Shown here piece by piece: positions 34,643 through 43,680 of a DNA stretch of 64,000 nt. How positions within the stretch are numbered: position 1 is the first letter of the stretch; the number at the start of each line of letters is the position of its first letter. A model generated the notes under the pieces. It searched no databases and was not told the origin of the DNA. It worked only from the letters and a program-made list of their open reading frames with translations. The stretch lies in NCBI GenBank assembly GCA_051209155.1, contig JBPJGB010000002.1; one strand, given 5' to 3'. This stretch comes from Actomonas sp051209155. Its GTDB lineage: Bacteria > Verrucomicrobiota > Verrucomicrobiia > Opitutales > Opitutaceae. A program made the position numbers and the translations under genes.

Positions 34643-35125
34643 CGCCAGGGTCATAAACACGCTGTTGGGGTCTTCGCGGTAGTCGGCGAAGGGGCCGCAA
34701 CGCACAAAACCGTGGCGTTCGTAGAGGCGGTGAGCGGGCTCGAAGGGAGGTTGGGCACCGGTTTCCAGACTCAGGCGGTGCAGGCCGCGCGCGCGGGCGG
34801 TGGCGATGATGTGGCGGAGGATGAAGGCGGCCACGCCTTGGCGCAGGTGGTCGCGGGCGGTGCGCATCGACTTCACCTCACCGTGGGTGGCGTTGAGGGT
34901 CTTGAGCGCGCCGCAACCGAGCAGGGCGCCGTCGCGGCGGGCGCACCAGAAGGTGATTTCCGGTCGACGCAGGCCCGAGAGGTCAAGTGCGTGAATGCTT
35001 TCGGGCGGCGAGATGCGGTGCATGTCATCGAGGTGCTCCTGCAGGAGCGCGATGACATCGGAGCCGGTGAGATCGTCGACGAGGATTTGCATGGTGGGCG
35101 CGGTTGCCGAGACAGCATGAATCAT
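34625..35125 (-). CDS. GNAT-family N-acetyltransferase
   Basis: This 166-residue GNAT protein shows LLGCGALKTL (beta-strands before motif A), the acetyl-CoA loop region RQGVAAFILRHIIATARARG and the C-terminal ERHGFVRCGPFADY (motif B). The substrate is unknown; the layout resembles the ElaA/PhnO-like general acetyltransferases. The start is taken at the ATG that overlaps the upstream stop codon in an ATGA, which indicates coupling to the TMEM175-type gene. An ATG 11 codons later (MQILVDDL) is a good alternative. Confidence 0.88.
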   Translation of the reverse strand: MIHAVSATAPTMQILVDDLTGSDVIALLQEHLDDMHRISPPESIHALDLSGLRRPEITFWCARRDGALLGCGALKTLNATHGEVKSMRTARDHLRQGVAAFILRHIIATARARGLHRLSLETGAQPPFEPAHRLYERHGFVRCGPFADYREDPNSVFMTLALTQPS

Positions 35126-35883
35126 GCTGAGACGGCGGACTGGCGCGGCGCCGGTCGGGCGCGCGCGGCGCGCATGCCGTGCCACCAACCGTTGAAGGCC
35201 ATGGTCGGGCCACACAGCGCGTAGAGGGCGCCGGGTTGCCAGTCGAAACGCTGGGTGCTGGCGAGCAGGATCGAGCTGATGCAGATGACGATATTAATGA
35301 GGTTGGCGCGCAGGGAGCCGAGGGTGAGCACCACCTCGGACGCGGTCAGGCGCAGGCGCTCACGCATCCGGTAGGCGTGCCAGTGCAGCAGCGCGAAAAA
35401 GAGCCAAATGAGTCCCAAACCACCGCCGTAGATGATGTAAATGTTGGCCAGCTGTTCGAGCGAGTCGATGCCCACGACCCCATCGCCGATGCCGAGCAGG
35501 GCGCCGAAGGCGCTGGCGAACATGAACTTCAAGGGGTAGGCGAGAAACACCACAAAGAGGAGCACCAGGATATTGAGAAAGCGGGTGAGGGTGTCCTCCA
35601 GACCGTAGCGGCGAAAGAAGAGGTAGTGGACCGACCAGAACCACATGAGGATGGCGAAGGTCGCCGCGAAGGCCGGGAAACCGGCGAAGACGCGAAACAG
35701 GCCCTCGTAGTCGCGCGGCACTTCGAGCGCGACCACGAGCAGGGTCACGGTGAAGGCAAACACGGCGTCGGCGAGACCCTCGACCCGGGAGACGCCGGTG
35801 CCGCGCCAACGGAAGAGTTCCTCCGGTTTGGGCGCGCCGGGCAAGTGGGCCCGGAGGGGCCGACGACTGGAGCGGCGAGGCAT
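35122..35883 (-). CDS. TMEM175-family (DUF1211) membrane protein, likely potassium channel
   Basis: The 253-residue protein has six hydrophobic segments after a basic, Pro/Arg-rich N-terminus of about 30 residues. The first helix carries the family signature as RVEGLADAVFAFTVTLLVVA, close to the RxxxFSDAVFA pattern of bacterial TMEM175 channels. In place of F-S it has L-A, a variant within the family. Characterised members are potassium-selective leak channels. The downstream GNAT gene is translationally coupled. Confidence 0.85.
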   Translation of the reverse strand: MPRRSSRRPLRAHLPGAPKPEELFRWRGTGVSRVEGLADAVFAFTVTLLVVALEVPRDYEGLFRVFAGFPAFAATFAILMWFWSVHYLFFRRYGLEDTLTRFLNILVLLFVVFLAYPLKFMFASAFGALLGIGDGVVGIDSLEQLANIYIIYGGGLGLIWLFFALLHWHAYRMRERLRLTASEVVLTLGSLRANLINIVICISSILLASTQRFDWQPGALYALCGPTMAFNGWWHGMRAARARPAPRQSAVSA

Positions 35884-35890
35884 GGGCAAG

Positions 35891-36907
35891 TTAGTTGAAC
35901 GGTTGGATCTCTTCCTTGATCCGCAGGGTGTGACCGAGGTCCTCCATCTCGAAGAAACGGGCCCGCTCAACCTTGCGATTGGGCTGGTGGATGACCATGG
36001 CCAGGCGACCGTCGAAGGTGCGGAACAGCATCGGGTGGCCGCCGTCGTCGACCCAGATGGGTTCCTCCTGTTGCACCCACGGCCCGCGGACCTTGCCGCT
36101 CTCGGAGCGGGCGATGCCGACGGCGTAGCGTTCCGGGCCGTAGCTGGACCAGAGCATGAGGAGTTCGCCGGTCTCGGAGCGGTGGAACCAGTTGCCGTCG
36201 CTCACGTAGGCGTGGTATCGCTTTCCTTGATACAGTTCACCGATGTCACCGCGGCAACGCACCCAGGGCGCGGCGGAGGCGTGGAACAGCAGCTCGGGTT
36301 CGCCCACGGGAGCGGACAGGTCGTCGGTCAGGCGCACGAGGTCGAAGGAGCCGTCGACGATCTGCGCCCACTCATGGCAGAACACCATGTAGGGCACGCC
36401 ATCCTCGACGAAGAGGCCGCCGTCGAGCGCCATCCAATCGTGCGGCGTCTGCGGACCGTCCCCGATCGGTTGAAACGGGCCCATCGGCGAATCAGCCACG
36501 AGGACCTCGGTGCCGCGTTTCACGTTTTGCGGGCGACCTTCGGGCGTGGGCAGGGTGTCTTTGCTGGTGAGCGTAACAAAGAGGTAGTAGCGGCCGTTGT
36601 AGACGTGCACCTCGGGGGCCCAGGCGGTTTCGCGTCCCCAGTGGTTCTCCGGCACCTCAAAGACGGGCACCGGGGCCTCCCAGTGGTCGAGGTCCTTGGT
36701 GCGGTAGACCATGATGGCTTTGCGCTCCACGCCGGCGTCGAAAATACCGGAGGTGGTCGTGCCGTAGATGTAATAAACGCCGGCCTCGGGGTCGGGCAGG
36801 ACGAACGGATCGCGGATGCGAACGTCCGAGCGGTGCAGGGTTTCAGCGGCGGCGGTGGCGGCGAGCGTCATGAGCAGAACGCCGAGGGCAATCAAGGGGC
36901 GGGGCAT
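35891..36907 (-). CDS. Secreted glycoside hydrolase, GH43-like five-bladed propeller
   Basis: The 338-residue protein has a signal peptide (LIALGVLLMTLAATAAA) and a five-bladed beta-propeller of the GH43/GH-F clan. Candidate active-site positions are Asp in RIRDPFVLP, Asp in WMALDGGLFVEDG and Glu in CRGDIGELYQGKRY. Typical activities are arabinofuranosidase or xylosidase on plant polysaccharides; the exact substrate cannot be read from sequence. It is followed by the TMEM175-type gene 7 bp away and preceded by a nucleoside transporter gene on the same strand. Confidence 0.85.
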   Translation of the reverse strand: MPRPLIALGVLLMTLAATAAAETLHRSDVRIRDPFVLPDPEAGVYYIYGTTTSGIFDAGVERKAIMVYRTKDLDHWEAPVPVFEVPENHWGRETAWAPEVHVYNGRYYLFVTLTSKDTLPTPEGRPQNVKRGTEVLVADSPMGPFQPIGDGPQTPHDWMALDGGLFVEDGVPYMVFCHEWAQIVDGSFDLVRLTDDLSAPVGEPELLFHASAAPWVRCRGDIGELYQGKRYHAYVSDGNWFHRSETGELLMLWSSYGPERYAVGIARSESGKVRGPWVQQEEPIWVDDGGHPMLFRTFDGRLAMVIHQPNRKVERARFFEMEDLGHTLRIKEEIQPFN

Positions 36908-36955
36908 GGCGGGGAGCTTTCAGCGATCGGCCGGCCGCTGAAAGCATTTTCCGGC

Positions 36956-38281
36956 TCAGATCAGCATGCCGGCGATCGAAGCCGGAATGAAGCAGGCGAG
37001 CGAACCGCCGAGCAGGGCGCGCCAACCGAGTTGGGCGAGATCCTGGCGGCGTTCGGGGGCGAGGGCGCCGATGCCACCGATTTGGATGCCGATGGAAACG
37101 AGATTGGAGAACCCGCAGAGCGCATAGGTGAGGATGATGCGCGTGCGTTCATCGGTCAGGTCACCGCTGGCGTAGAGCGTGTTCATCGAGAAGTAGGCGA
37201 CGAACTCGTTGAGCACGGTCTTCTGGCCCAGCAGGTTGCCGGCGACCAGCAGGTGGCCGCTGTCGATGCCCATGAGCCAGGCGAGGGGCGCGCCGATGAG
37301 GCCGAGCACGAACTCCATCGAGAAGGTCTGGAATTCGCCGCCGGTCATCGAGGCAACGAGGCCGTTGAGTCCGGTCCATTCGCCAATCATGTCGCCGAGC
37401 ACGTAATTGCACATGGCGACGAGGGCGGTGAAGACGATGAGCATGGCACCGACGTTGACGGCGAGTTTCACGCCATCGGTGGTGCCCGCGCAGATGGCGT
37501 CGAGGATGTTGGCGCCAAACTTGTCGCGCGGGATCTGGATGTTGGAATCCACTTCCTCTTCCTGCGGCAGCAGGATCTTGGCGATGACCAGCGCGCAGGG
37601 CGCGGAGATCACGGACTTGGTCAGCAGGTGGGTGGCAAAGGCGATCCGGGCCGCCGGGTCATCGCCGCCGAGCAGGGCGATGTAGACTGCCATGACACCG
37701 CCCGCGATCGTGGCCATGCCACCAATCATGATGGCCATGAGCTCGGACCGCGTCATGCGGTCGAGGTAGGGTTTGATGAGCAGGGGGGCCTCGGTCTGGC
37801 CAACGAAGATGTTGGCCGAGGCCGACATGCTCTCGGCCCCGCCGAGCTTCATGGTCTTCGACATGAGCCAGGCGAAGACGTAGACGACCCGCTGCAGCAC
37901 GCCCAGGTAGTAGAGCATGGCGGTGAGCGCGGCGAAGAAGATGATGGTGGGCAGGATCGTGATGGCGAACACCGGACCACCTTGGGTGAAGGTCAGCCCC
38001 TCGACGTTGCCCCCGGCGATGTTGGTCATCCACCCGAAGACCAGGCTCGTGCCGGCGTTGGTGAAGTCGATGACCTTCACGAAGAAGGCGCTGGCGATTT
38101 CGAAAAGCGAGCGCACGAAACCGACCTTCAGCACGATCACCGCGACGACGACCTGCAGCAGCATGCCGGTGCCCACGAGTTTCCAATCAATGGCGCGACG
38201 GTTGGTGCTGAAGGCATACGCAATGCCGGTAAACGCAGCCATACCAAGCAAGCCGCGCAGAATAGGAACCAAGGTGTCCAT
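36956..38281 (-). CDS. Concentrative nucleoside transporter (CNT/NupC family)
   Basis: The 441-residue membrane protein has about 10 hydrophobic segments. Family motifs are visible: GQTEAPLLIKPYLDRMTRSE, GGMATIAGGVMAVYI, and the C-terminal TLYASGDLTDERTRIILTYALCGFSN. CNT proteins import nucleosides with a proton or sodium gradient. A purine-nucleoside-binding protein gene lies 11 kb away, but no catabolic genes adjoin. Confidence 0.93.
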   Translation of the reverse strand: MDTLVPILRGLLGMAAFTGIAYAFSTNRRAIDWKLVGTGMLLQVVVAVIVLKVGFVRSLFEIASAFFVKVIDFTNAGTSLVFGWMTNIAGGNVEGLTFTQGGPVFAITILPTIIFFAALTAMLYYLGVLQRVVYVFAWLMSKTMKLGGAESMSASANIFVGQTEAPLLIKPYLDRMTRSELMAIMIGGMATIAGGVMAVYIALLGGDDPAARIAFATHLLTKSVISAPCALVIAKILLPQEEEVDSNIQIPRDKFGANILDAICAGTTDGVKLAVNVGAMLIVFTALVAMCNYVLGDMIGEWTGLNGLVASMTGGEFQTFSMEFVLGLIGAPLAWLMGIDSGHLLVAGNLLGQKTVLNEFVAYFSMNTLYASGDLTDERTRIILTYALCGFSNLVSIGIQIGGIGALAPERRQDLAQLGWRALLGGSLACFIPASIAGMLI

Positions 38282-38293
38282 AAGGTGGATGGG

Positions 38294-38769
38294 TTTTACA
38301 GGAGGAAAGGGAGGGAAACAGAGGCGACTAGCGATTGGCCCCCGGCAGGATGAGGCGGGATACGCCGAGCGTTAGCTTGGTGACGTTGAAATTGATCAAC
38401 AGCCCGATGGGAACGTCCAAAAGTTTCATGTAGGTCAGGAGTTGTGCCTTGTGGATGGGAAGGACGTGTTCGACGGACTTGGCCTCGATGAGCAGGGCAT
38501 CGGCCAACAACACGTCAAATCGCAACGGTTCCTCTTTGATGAATCCCTTGTATTCCACTTGGACCAGTTTCTGGTTGGTCGCAGGAAGGTCGCGAAGTTC
38601 GAGTTCCTTGAGCAGGCACCATTCGTAGATGCTTTCGTTCAACCCGGGGCCCTTGTTCCGGTGCACTTCGATGGCAGCAGCGATCGCGACTTCCGTAAGC
38701 GAACTGGCTTTTTCGAATAAGGGGTGCAAGACGGCGAGCTCTGTTTGCCTCTGTTCCCTCCTGTAAAAG
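38294..38769. repeat. GxxExxY gene bracketed by inverted repeat arms (possible mobile unit)
   Basis: Left arm 38294-38324 (TTTTACAGGAGG...AACAGAGG type) and right arm 38739-38769 are inverted copies. They fit closely around the GxxExxY frame: 3 bp to its stop codon on one side and 9 bp to its start on the other. The same arm type (A) is found without a gene at 26803, 28406 and 28515, and around another gene at 56497/57508. No target-site duplication or transposase is evident. Confidence 0.65.
38328..38729 (-). CDS. GxxExxY-family protein, putative PD-(D/E)xK fold
   Basis: The 133-residue protein has the family motif as GPGLNESIYEWCLLKEL, then FDVLLADALLIEAKS, which places Asp and E-x-K as in the PD-(D/E)xK nuclease superfamily, and the C-terminal block LLDVPIGLLINFNV. 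The family is widespread and mostly uncharacterised; nuclease activity is an inference from the motif. The only start that retains the usual HPLFEKA N-terminus is a TTG, which may be a decayed ATG. The gene is enclosed by inverted repeat arms. Confidence 0.9.
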   Translation of the reverse strand: MHPLFEKASSLTEVAIAAAIEVHRNKGPGLNESIYEWCLLKELELRDLPATNQKLVQVEYKGFIKEEPLRFDVLLADALLIEAKSVEHVLPIHKAQLLTYMKLLDVPIGLLINFNVTKLTLGVSRLILPGANR

Positions 38770-38833
38770 AAAGGATTTGGAGTCGGCGGTGAGCTTGCGG
38801 TTTGGGCGGGGGGGGGCGAGAACCATTCTTGGT

Positions 38834-39373
38834 ATGACCGTTGAAGAACGTTTGCAGCTACACCTCGCCAAGACGCCCGATGTCGCCGCCGCCAATTGGG
38901 TGGCGCCCAATGCCTCCGTGATGGGTGACGTGGTCCTCGGGCCGCGCTCCAGCGTGTTTTACGGCGCGGTGCTGCGCGGTGACATCGCGCGCATTCGGGT
39001 GGGCGAGGGCAGTAACATTCAGGACAACGCCATCGTGCATCTGGCCGACGATCTCGATGCCATCATCGGCGACTGGGTGACGGTCGGCCACGCCGCCATC
39101 ATTCACGCCTGCACGATCGAGGACGAATGCCTCATCGGTATGAATGCGACCATCCTCGACGGCGCGGTCATCGGCGCGCGTAGCCTCGTCGCGGCCGGTG
39201 CGGTGGTGACGCCACGCACCGTCATTCCCCCCGGTTCGATGGTGGTGGGCACGCCGGGCAAGGTTCTGCGGACCCTTTCGGAAGCTGAGCAGGCGGGCCT
39301 CAAGGGCTGGGCGGAGAAATACCTCGCGGTGTCCGCCGCCCACGCGCGGCTCGAACGCGGCGAAAAAATCTAG
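38834..39373 (+). CDS. Gamma-class carbonic anhydrase-like left-handed beta-helix protein
   Basis: The 179-residue hexapeptide-repeat protein shows the gamma-CA/YrdA pattern: VMGDVVLG, YGAVLRGDIARIRVGEGSNIQDNAIVH, GHAAIIHACTIEDECLIGMNA and the C-terminal PPGSMVVGTPGKVLR. The three metal-ligand His are at AIVHLA, VGHAAIIHA. These proteins bind zinc or iron and many hydrate CO2, though some have lost activity. The gene stands alone, facing away from the GxxExxY unit. Confidence 0.92.
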   Translation: MTVEERLQLHLAKTPDVAAANWVAPNASVMGDVVLGPRSSVFYGAVLRGDIARIRVGEGSNIQDNAIVHLADDLDAIIGDWVTVGHAAIIHACTIEDECLIGMNATILDGAVIGARSLVAAGAVVTPRTVIPPGSMVVGTPGKVLRTLSEAEQAGLKGWAEKYLAVSAAHARLERGEKI

Positions 39374-39423
39374 CGTTTGGCTGTAAGGCATTGCGGCCGG
39401 GCGGCCACTCATGGGGTGAACCG

Positions 39424-39954
39424 ATGCATTCCACCGATCCCCAAGAACAACGCTTTGCCGCCTGGCTCGAGGAGCATGGCGCGATTCTGCACCAGCTGAG
39501 TCGCGCCTACGCCCCCGAGCCCGTCGACGAAGACGAGCTGCGCCAGGAAATGATGGTGCAACTGTGGCGCTCGGTGCCGCGGTTTCGCGAGCAGGCCAAA
39601 GTCTCCACGTGGATTTACCGCGTGTGCCTTAACACCGCGCTCACCTGGCGCCGCACCACCCGTCGCCGTGAGGCCCGGGTGGTGGCCCAGCCCGAGCCAG
39701 TCGAGGCGGCGGCCAGCGATGACCGCAGTCCCGATTCGTCGCATGCGCGTCGCGATCTGATGGCGGCGCTCATGCGGGCGGTGCGGCAACTGCCGTCGAC
39801 CGACCGCTCGCTCGTCGTGCTCGCGCTCGACGACCTGAGCTACCGCGAAATCGCCGACGTCACCGGCATGAGTGAAAACCACGTGGGCGTGGCCCTGACG
39901 CGCGCCCGCAAAAAACTGAGCAAATTAATGGAGGAGATTAGTCATGAACTTTGA
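39424..39954 (+). CDS. ECF-type RNA polymerase sigma factor
   Basis: The 176-residue sigma-70 family protein has region 2 (DELRQEMMVQLWRSVPRFREQAKVSTWIYRV) and region 4 with a helix-turn-helix (LDDLSYREIADVTGMSENHVGVALTRARKKL), and nothing between, as in ECF factors. Its 3' end overlaps the next gene by 11 bp. That gene encodes a membrane protein that is probably its regulator. The signal and regulon are unknown. I chose the ATG of MHSTDPQEQRF, 11 codons after an upstream in-frame ATG. Confidence 0.92.
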   Translation: MHSTDPQEQRFAAWLEEHGAILHQLSRAYAPEPVDEDELRQEMMVQLWRSVPRFREQAKVSTWIYRVCLNTALTWRRTTRRREARVVAQPEPVEAAASDDRSPDSSHARRDLMAALMRAVRQLPSTDRSLVVLALDDLSYREIADVTGMSENHVGVALTRARKKLSKLMEEISHEL

Positions 39955-40573
39955 AGAACTGCAGAACGCGTGGCAGGCCGATGCCGCCGCGTCCCGCCCC
40001 ATCGTGGATGCCCGTCTGCTTGCCGCCGTGCGGCAAGGCAGTCGCAGCTTTTCGCGGCAAATCTTTTGGCGCGACGTGCGCGAGATTGGCGCGAGTTTTC
40101 TCGTCGCCGCGGTGTTTGGTAAAGTGGCGCTCGATGCCCAAGCCGAGGGCGCGACGGCCTGGCCGGCCTGGACGGCGGCGATCCTGCCGTTGGGCGTGGC
40201 CGCCTACTTTCTGCTCGATCGCTTCTTTATGCACCGCCGCGCCACGCCGCAGGGCGAGACCGTGGCGGCTGAGATCGAGCGCGCCGCCGCCGCCGTGCGG
40301 CACCAGATCTGGCTGCTGCGCAATGTGCTGTGGTGGTATATCCTGCCGCTCGCGCTGTGCTCGTTCATGCTCGGGCTGCAGATCATCCTTTATGGCCCGG
40401 AGAATTTTCCGAACTGGGCGCGCTGGATCATCGGCGCCTTGGTGCTGTTGCCAACCGGTCTCTTCGACTGGTGGGTGTGGAAGCTTAACCAGAACGCCGT
40501 GCGCAACGATCTCGAGCCGCGGCTGGCCGAGTTGGAGCAGCAGCGCGATGCCTTGCAGTCGGTCGGTGCCTAA
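39944..40573 (+). CDS. Membrane protein, probable anti-sigma partner
   Basis: The 209-residue protein starts with a soluble segment of about 45 residues (FEELQNAWQADAA), then two hydrophobic segments, a loop rich in Glu/Ala, two more hydrophobic segments and a C-terminal heptad-rich tail. It lacks the zinc-binding HxxxCxxC of ZAS anti-sigma factors. Overlap with the sigma gene and the membrane topology suggest control of that sigma factor. This is an inference from position; no family is recognised with certainty. Confidence 0.75.
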   Translation: MNFEELQNAWQADAAASRPIVDARLLAAVRQGSRSFSRQIFWRDVREIGASFLVAAVFGKVALDAQAEGATAWPAWTAAILPLGVAAYFLLDRFFMHRRATPQGETVAAEIERAAAAVRHQIWLLRNVLWWYILPLALCSFMLGLQIILYGPENFPNWARWIIGALVLLPTGLFDWWVWKLNQNAVRNDLEPRLAELEQQRDALQSVGA

Positions 40574-40644
40574 GGGAGGCGCGAATGTGATGACCGTTGG
40601 CGCGGCGGGCTTGAGTCCGCCGTGCCGAGGAGCATGCTGCGCGC

Positions 40645-41733
40645 ATGAAAATTGGCGTTCCGAAGGAAATCAAAATCGGTGAAACGCGGGTCGCGATGAC
40701 CCCCAATCTTTGCCGCCGGGTCATCGGCCTGGGCGCGGAGGTTTACGTGGAGAAGGGGGCCGGCGGGCGCGCCGGTTTCACCGACGAGCATTACCGCAAG
40801 GCCGGGGCCCGTGTGGTCACCACCGCGGCCAAGGTTTGGCACACGGTCGACCTCATCGTGAAGGTGAAGGAACCGCTGGCGGCCGAGTTCAAATACTTCC
40901 GCCCGGACCTCACGTTGTTCACCTACCTGCACCTCGCGGCCTGTCCCGATCTGGCGGCGGCCTTGGTGAAGAAAAAGGTCCTCGGCATCGCCTACGAATC
41001 GGTCGAGGCGCCGAGCGGATTCCTGCCGTTGCTCAAGCCGATGTCGCACATCGCGGGCCGGCTTTCGATTCAGACCGGCGCCTATTTGCTGCAGTCGCAG
41101 AATGGCGGCTCGGGTGTATTGCTGGGAGGGATACCCGGCACCATGCCGGGCCGCGTGGCGGTGATCGGCGCGGGCAACTCCGGCGCGCACGCCGTGCGCA
41201 TGGCGATGGGCATGGGCGCACGGACCGCCGTGCTTGATTTGGACCTGCGCAAGCTGGAAACGCTCGATGAGGAATACCGCGGCGGACTCGTGACCCTCGT
41301 GGCCAATCCGGCCAACATCGAGCTGGCGGTGGCGGATTGCGATTTGTTGATCGGCGCCGTGCTGGTGCCCAATGCCAAGGCGCCGACGGTCGTGACCAAG
41401 GAGATGGTCAAAAAGATGCGCCCGGGCAGTGTGATCGTGGACATCGCGATCGACCAGGGCGGTTGCATTGAGACGATCCGCCCGACCTCGCACACCGAGC
41501 CGACTTACCAGAAGCATGGGGTGGTCCACTATGCGGTGCCCAACATGCCGGCGCTGGTTGGGCGCACCTCGACGGTGGCGCTCACGCAGGCGACGGAGCC
41601 CTATCTCGTGCAAATGGTGGCGGAAGGCATCGAGGCGGCGCTGGCCAACCACCCGGGTTTGGCGAAGGGCGTGAACACCCGGGGCGGCGAGATCGTGAAT
41701 GATGCGGTCGCGCAAGCGCTGGGCTATGCGTGA
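40645..41733 (+). CDS. ald: Alanine dehydrogenase
   Basis: The 362-residue protein starts IGVPKEIKIGETRVAMTP as in alanine dehydrogenases. It has a catalytic Lys in VKVKEPL, the His in YLHLAACPDL, the NAD-binding loop GAGNSGAHAV and the DIAIDQGGCIET signature. It oxidatively deaminates L-alanine to pyruvate with NAD, or runs in reverse. A GAGGAG sequence about 15 nt upstream may serve as ribosome binding site. The gene is not in an obvious operon. Confidence 0.95.
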   Translation: MKIGVPKEIKIGETRVAMTPNLCRRVIGLGAEVYVEKGAGGRAGFTDEHYRKAGARVVTTAAKVWHTVDLIVKVKEPLAAEFKYFRPDLTLFTYLHLAACPDLAAALVKKKVLGIAYESVEAPSGFLPLLKPMSHIAGRLSIQTGAYLLQSQNGGSGVLLGGIPGTMPGRVAVIGAGNSGAHAVRMAMGMGARTAVLDLDLRKLETLDEEYRGGLVTLVANPANIELAVADCDLLIGAVLVPNAKAPTVVTKEMVKKMRPGSVIVDIAIDQGGCIETIRPTSHTEPTYQKHGVVHYAVPNMPALVGRTSTVALTQATEPYLVQMVAEGIEAALANHPGLAKGVNTRGGEIVNDAVAQALGYA

Positions 41734-41861
41734 TTTGCAGTGAGATTCCGGCGGGGCGGGCCCGGGGGCTCGTCTTGCCGGTCGGGAAAATTCGCCTTCG
41801 AACCGGTTCTTGCGCGAACCGGGATTGCACATGGCGAGCCGTCGGATTCACTCAGCGTCCC

Positions 41862-43604
41862 ATGAAGACGGTGACTCGACGGCTCGGTCTTACGGTGGCA
41901 GCGCTTGGCCTGATGGCGGCGGAGGGAAGGGCGGCCCCGCGATGGTATCAGGCCGAGACCCCGCACTTTGAGGTCTACTCGTCGGCCAACAAAGCCGAGA
42001 CGCGCGCGATCATCTCGGACCTCGAACTGTTTCACCAAACGATCACGGCGATGTTCTCGATCCAGCAGCAGTCGGATCGCAAAACGCGCATCGTGATCTT
42101 CGGCCGGGAGCGCGACCTCGAGCCCTACAAGCCGGACGGCTCGGCGCCACCCGATGATTCCCTGGCCTACGACGTGTCGCGACGGCGCTTCATTCCGGTG
42201 GGTGCCCAAATGATGGATACGCCGGAGATCCCGCGGTTCGATCGCATCAACGCGCTGCCGTTGCGCGTGCAGCAAGCCAAGCGATTTGAAGCCATGCGCG
42301 CCGGCTTGACCGGCAACGACGGCAAGATGGTCGCGGCGGCGCCCGATGCCGTCGATGAACAACACGCCTACTCCGTCACCCATCCGGATGAGACGCTCAT
42401 TGTGATGTCGGGCGAGGACGATTGGGAGAACAGCAAGGCGACGCTTTACGGCCGGCACATGGTCACGCTGTTGCAGAATGCCGGCGTGGAGGGGCCGCGG
42501 TGGTTTTTGGAGGGCATGGCGGAGTTGATGGCCACCTTCGACATTCGGCGGGAGACCTGCGTGGTCGGGCGCACGAGCGGCGAGCTGTTGGGGTTCATCC
42601 GGCAGATCAGCTACCTGATGCCGTGGCAGGACTTTTTTGCGGTGGCAGCGGACTCGCGCGAATACCAGTCGGTGAGCAGTCGCGATCTTTTCAGCGGGCA
42701 GGCCTGGCTGTTGATGCACTACTGCTACTTCAGCGAGGAACGCTCGGCCGAGTGGCGTGCCGGGTTGCTGCGTTGGATGGAAGATGTGCAGCGGGGCGAA
42801 GGGGACATGGTGGAGCTCCTGCAACGGCACCTCGGGGTGACGCCGGAGCAGCTTACCGCCGAGCTGTTGGCCTACGCGCAGGGGGACAATTTCCCGGGGC
42901 TCATGACGGAGCGGCCGGATTCGTGGGCTGGCGAAAAGGTGAAGCTCGACCGGGTGGCCAAGGATGAGACGGAGAACGTGTTGCTCGATGTGCGGGTGCG
43001 GGTGACCCGCGATCCCGAGGCGGTGCAGGAACTGCAGGCGCGGGCGGAGCGGGATCCAAGTGATGTCGACGCGCTGCGCTTGCTCGGCGTCGATGCGATG
43101 CTCCGCGGCGACGAGGCGGCGCAAACCGCCTATTGGAACCAGGCCAAAGCGGCGGGTTCGACCGAAGCGGCGGTGGTGCGGCAGGGTGCGATCGCGGGAT
43201 TGCGGGCCCGGTTGGAGCACGTGGATCCGGCGGACCTCATTCCGGACGAGCAAGTGATCGTCTGGCGGGCGGAGCTGGAGGAGGCGCTGCGGCTGGATCC
43301 GAGCGACGAGATTTCCCTGCAATGGCTGGCGTGGCTGGAGGCGCTGGCGGAGACCCCGTCGGTGCCCAACATGAATCGGGTGCAGCGTGCGGTGATGGCG
43401 GGCCTGGCGCAGCCGGACTTTGCGCTCATGGCGGTGGCGATCATGCGCGCTCGGATTGGCGATCTGGATACGGCGCGGGAGATCACGACCCGCTTTGCGG
43501 ACTGGGACCGGTGGGAATGGCGCCAGGTGGTCGACCGGGTGAGCGCGGTGCTCAAAGACGACAACGAGGCCGCTGCCAAACCTGCCACCCGCACCGAAGG
43601 CTGA
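41862..43604 (+). CDS. Secreted protein of a three-member family (DUF1570/peptidase-MA-like, degenerate)
   Basis: The 580-residue protein has a signal peptide (LGLTVAALGLMAAEGRA) and an N-terminal motif HFEVYSSANKAET shared with the genes at 43681 and 46411. The middle contains RWFLEGMAELMATF, which resembles the post-HExxH segment of peptidase-MA/DUF1570 proteins, but the HExxH itself is absent (YGRHMVTLLQN). The C-terminal third is TPR-like and ends with the family block LQWLAWLEALAE. The role is unknown; a non-catalytic binding protein is plausible. I start at MKTVTRRLGL, which gives a normal signal peptide. Confidence 0.82.
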   Translation: MKTVTRRLGLTVAALGLMAAEGRAAPRWYQAETPHFEVYSSANKAETRAIISDLELFHQTITAMFSIQQQSDRKTRIVIFGRERDLEPYKPDGSAPPDDSLAYDVSRRRFIPVGAQMMDTPEIPRFDRINALPLRVQQAKRFEAMRAGLTGNDGKMVAAAPDAVDEQHAYSVTHPDETLIVMSGEDDWENSKATLYGRHMVTLLQNAGVEGPRWFLEGMAELMATFDIRRETCVVGRTSGELLGFIRQISYLMPWQDFFAVAADSREYQSVSSRDLFSGQAWLLMHYCYFSEERSAEWRAGLLRWMEDVQRGEGDMVELLQRHLGVTPEQLTAELLAYAQGDNFPGLMTERPDSWAGEKVKLDRVAKDETENVLLDVRVRVTRDPEAVQELQARAERDPSDVDALRLLGVDAMLRGDEAAQTAYWNQAKAAGSTEAAVVRQGAIAGLRARLEHVDPADLIPDEQVIVWRAELEEALRLDPSDEISLQWLAWLEALAETPSVPNMNRVQRAVMAGLAQPDFALMAVAIMRARIGDLDTAREITTRFADWDRWEWRQVVDRVSAVLKDDNEAAAKPATRTEG

Positions 43605-43680
43605 GCGGCGCGGCGCGGCGGGGCGCCGATGCGTTTCGTGGGATTGCCAAGGCTCAGCCGCGCGCCTTGGGTGAGCAACC

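Noticed and set aside
35750..38353. Large plus-strand frame opposite the GH43-like and nucleoside transporter genes
   Set aside because: No recognisable domain; both minus-strand genes show strong family motifs.
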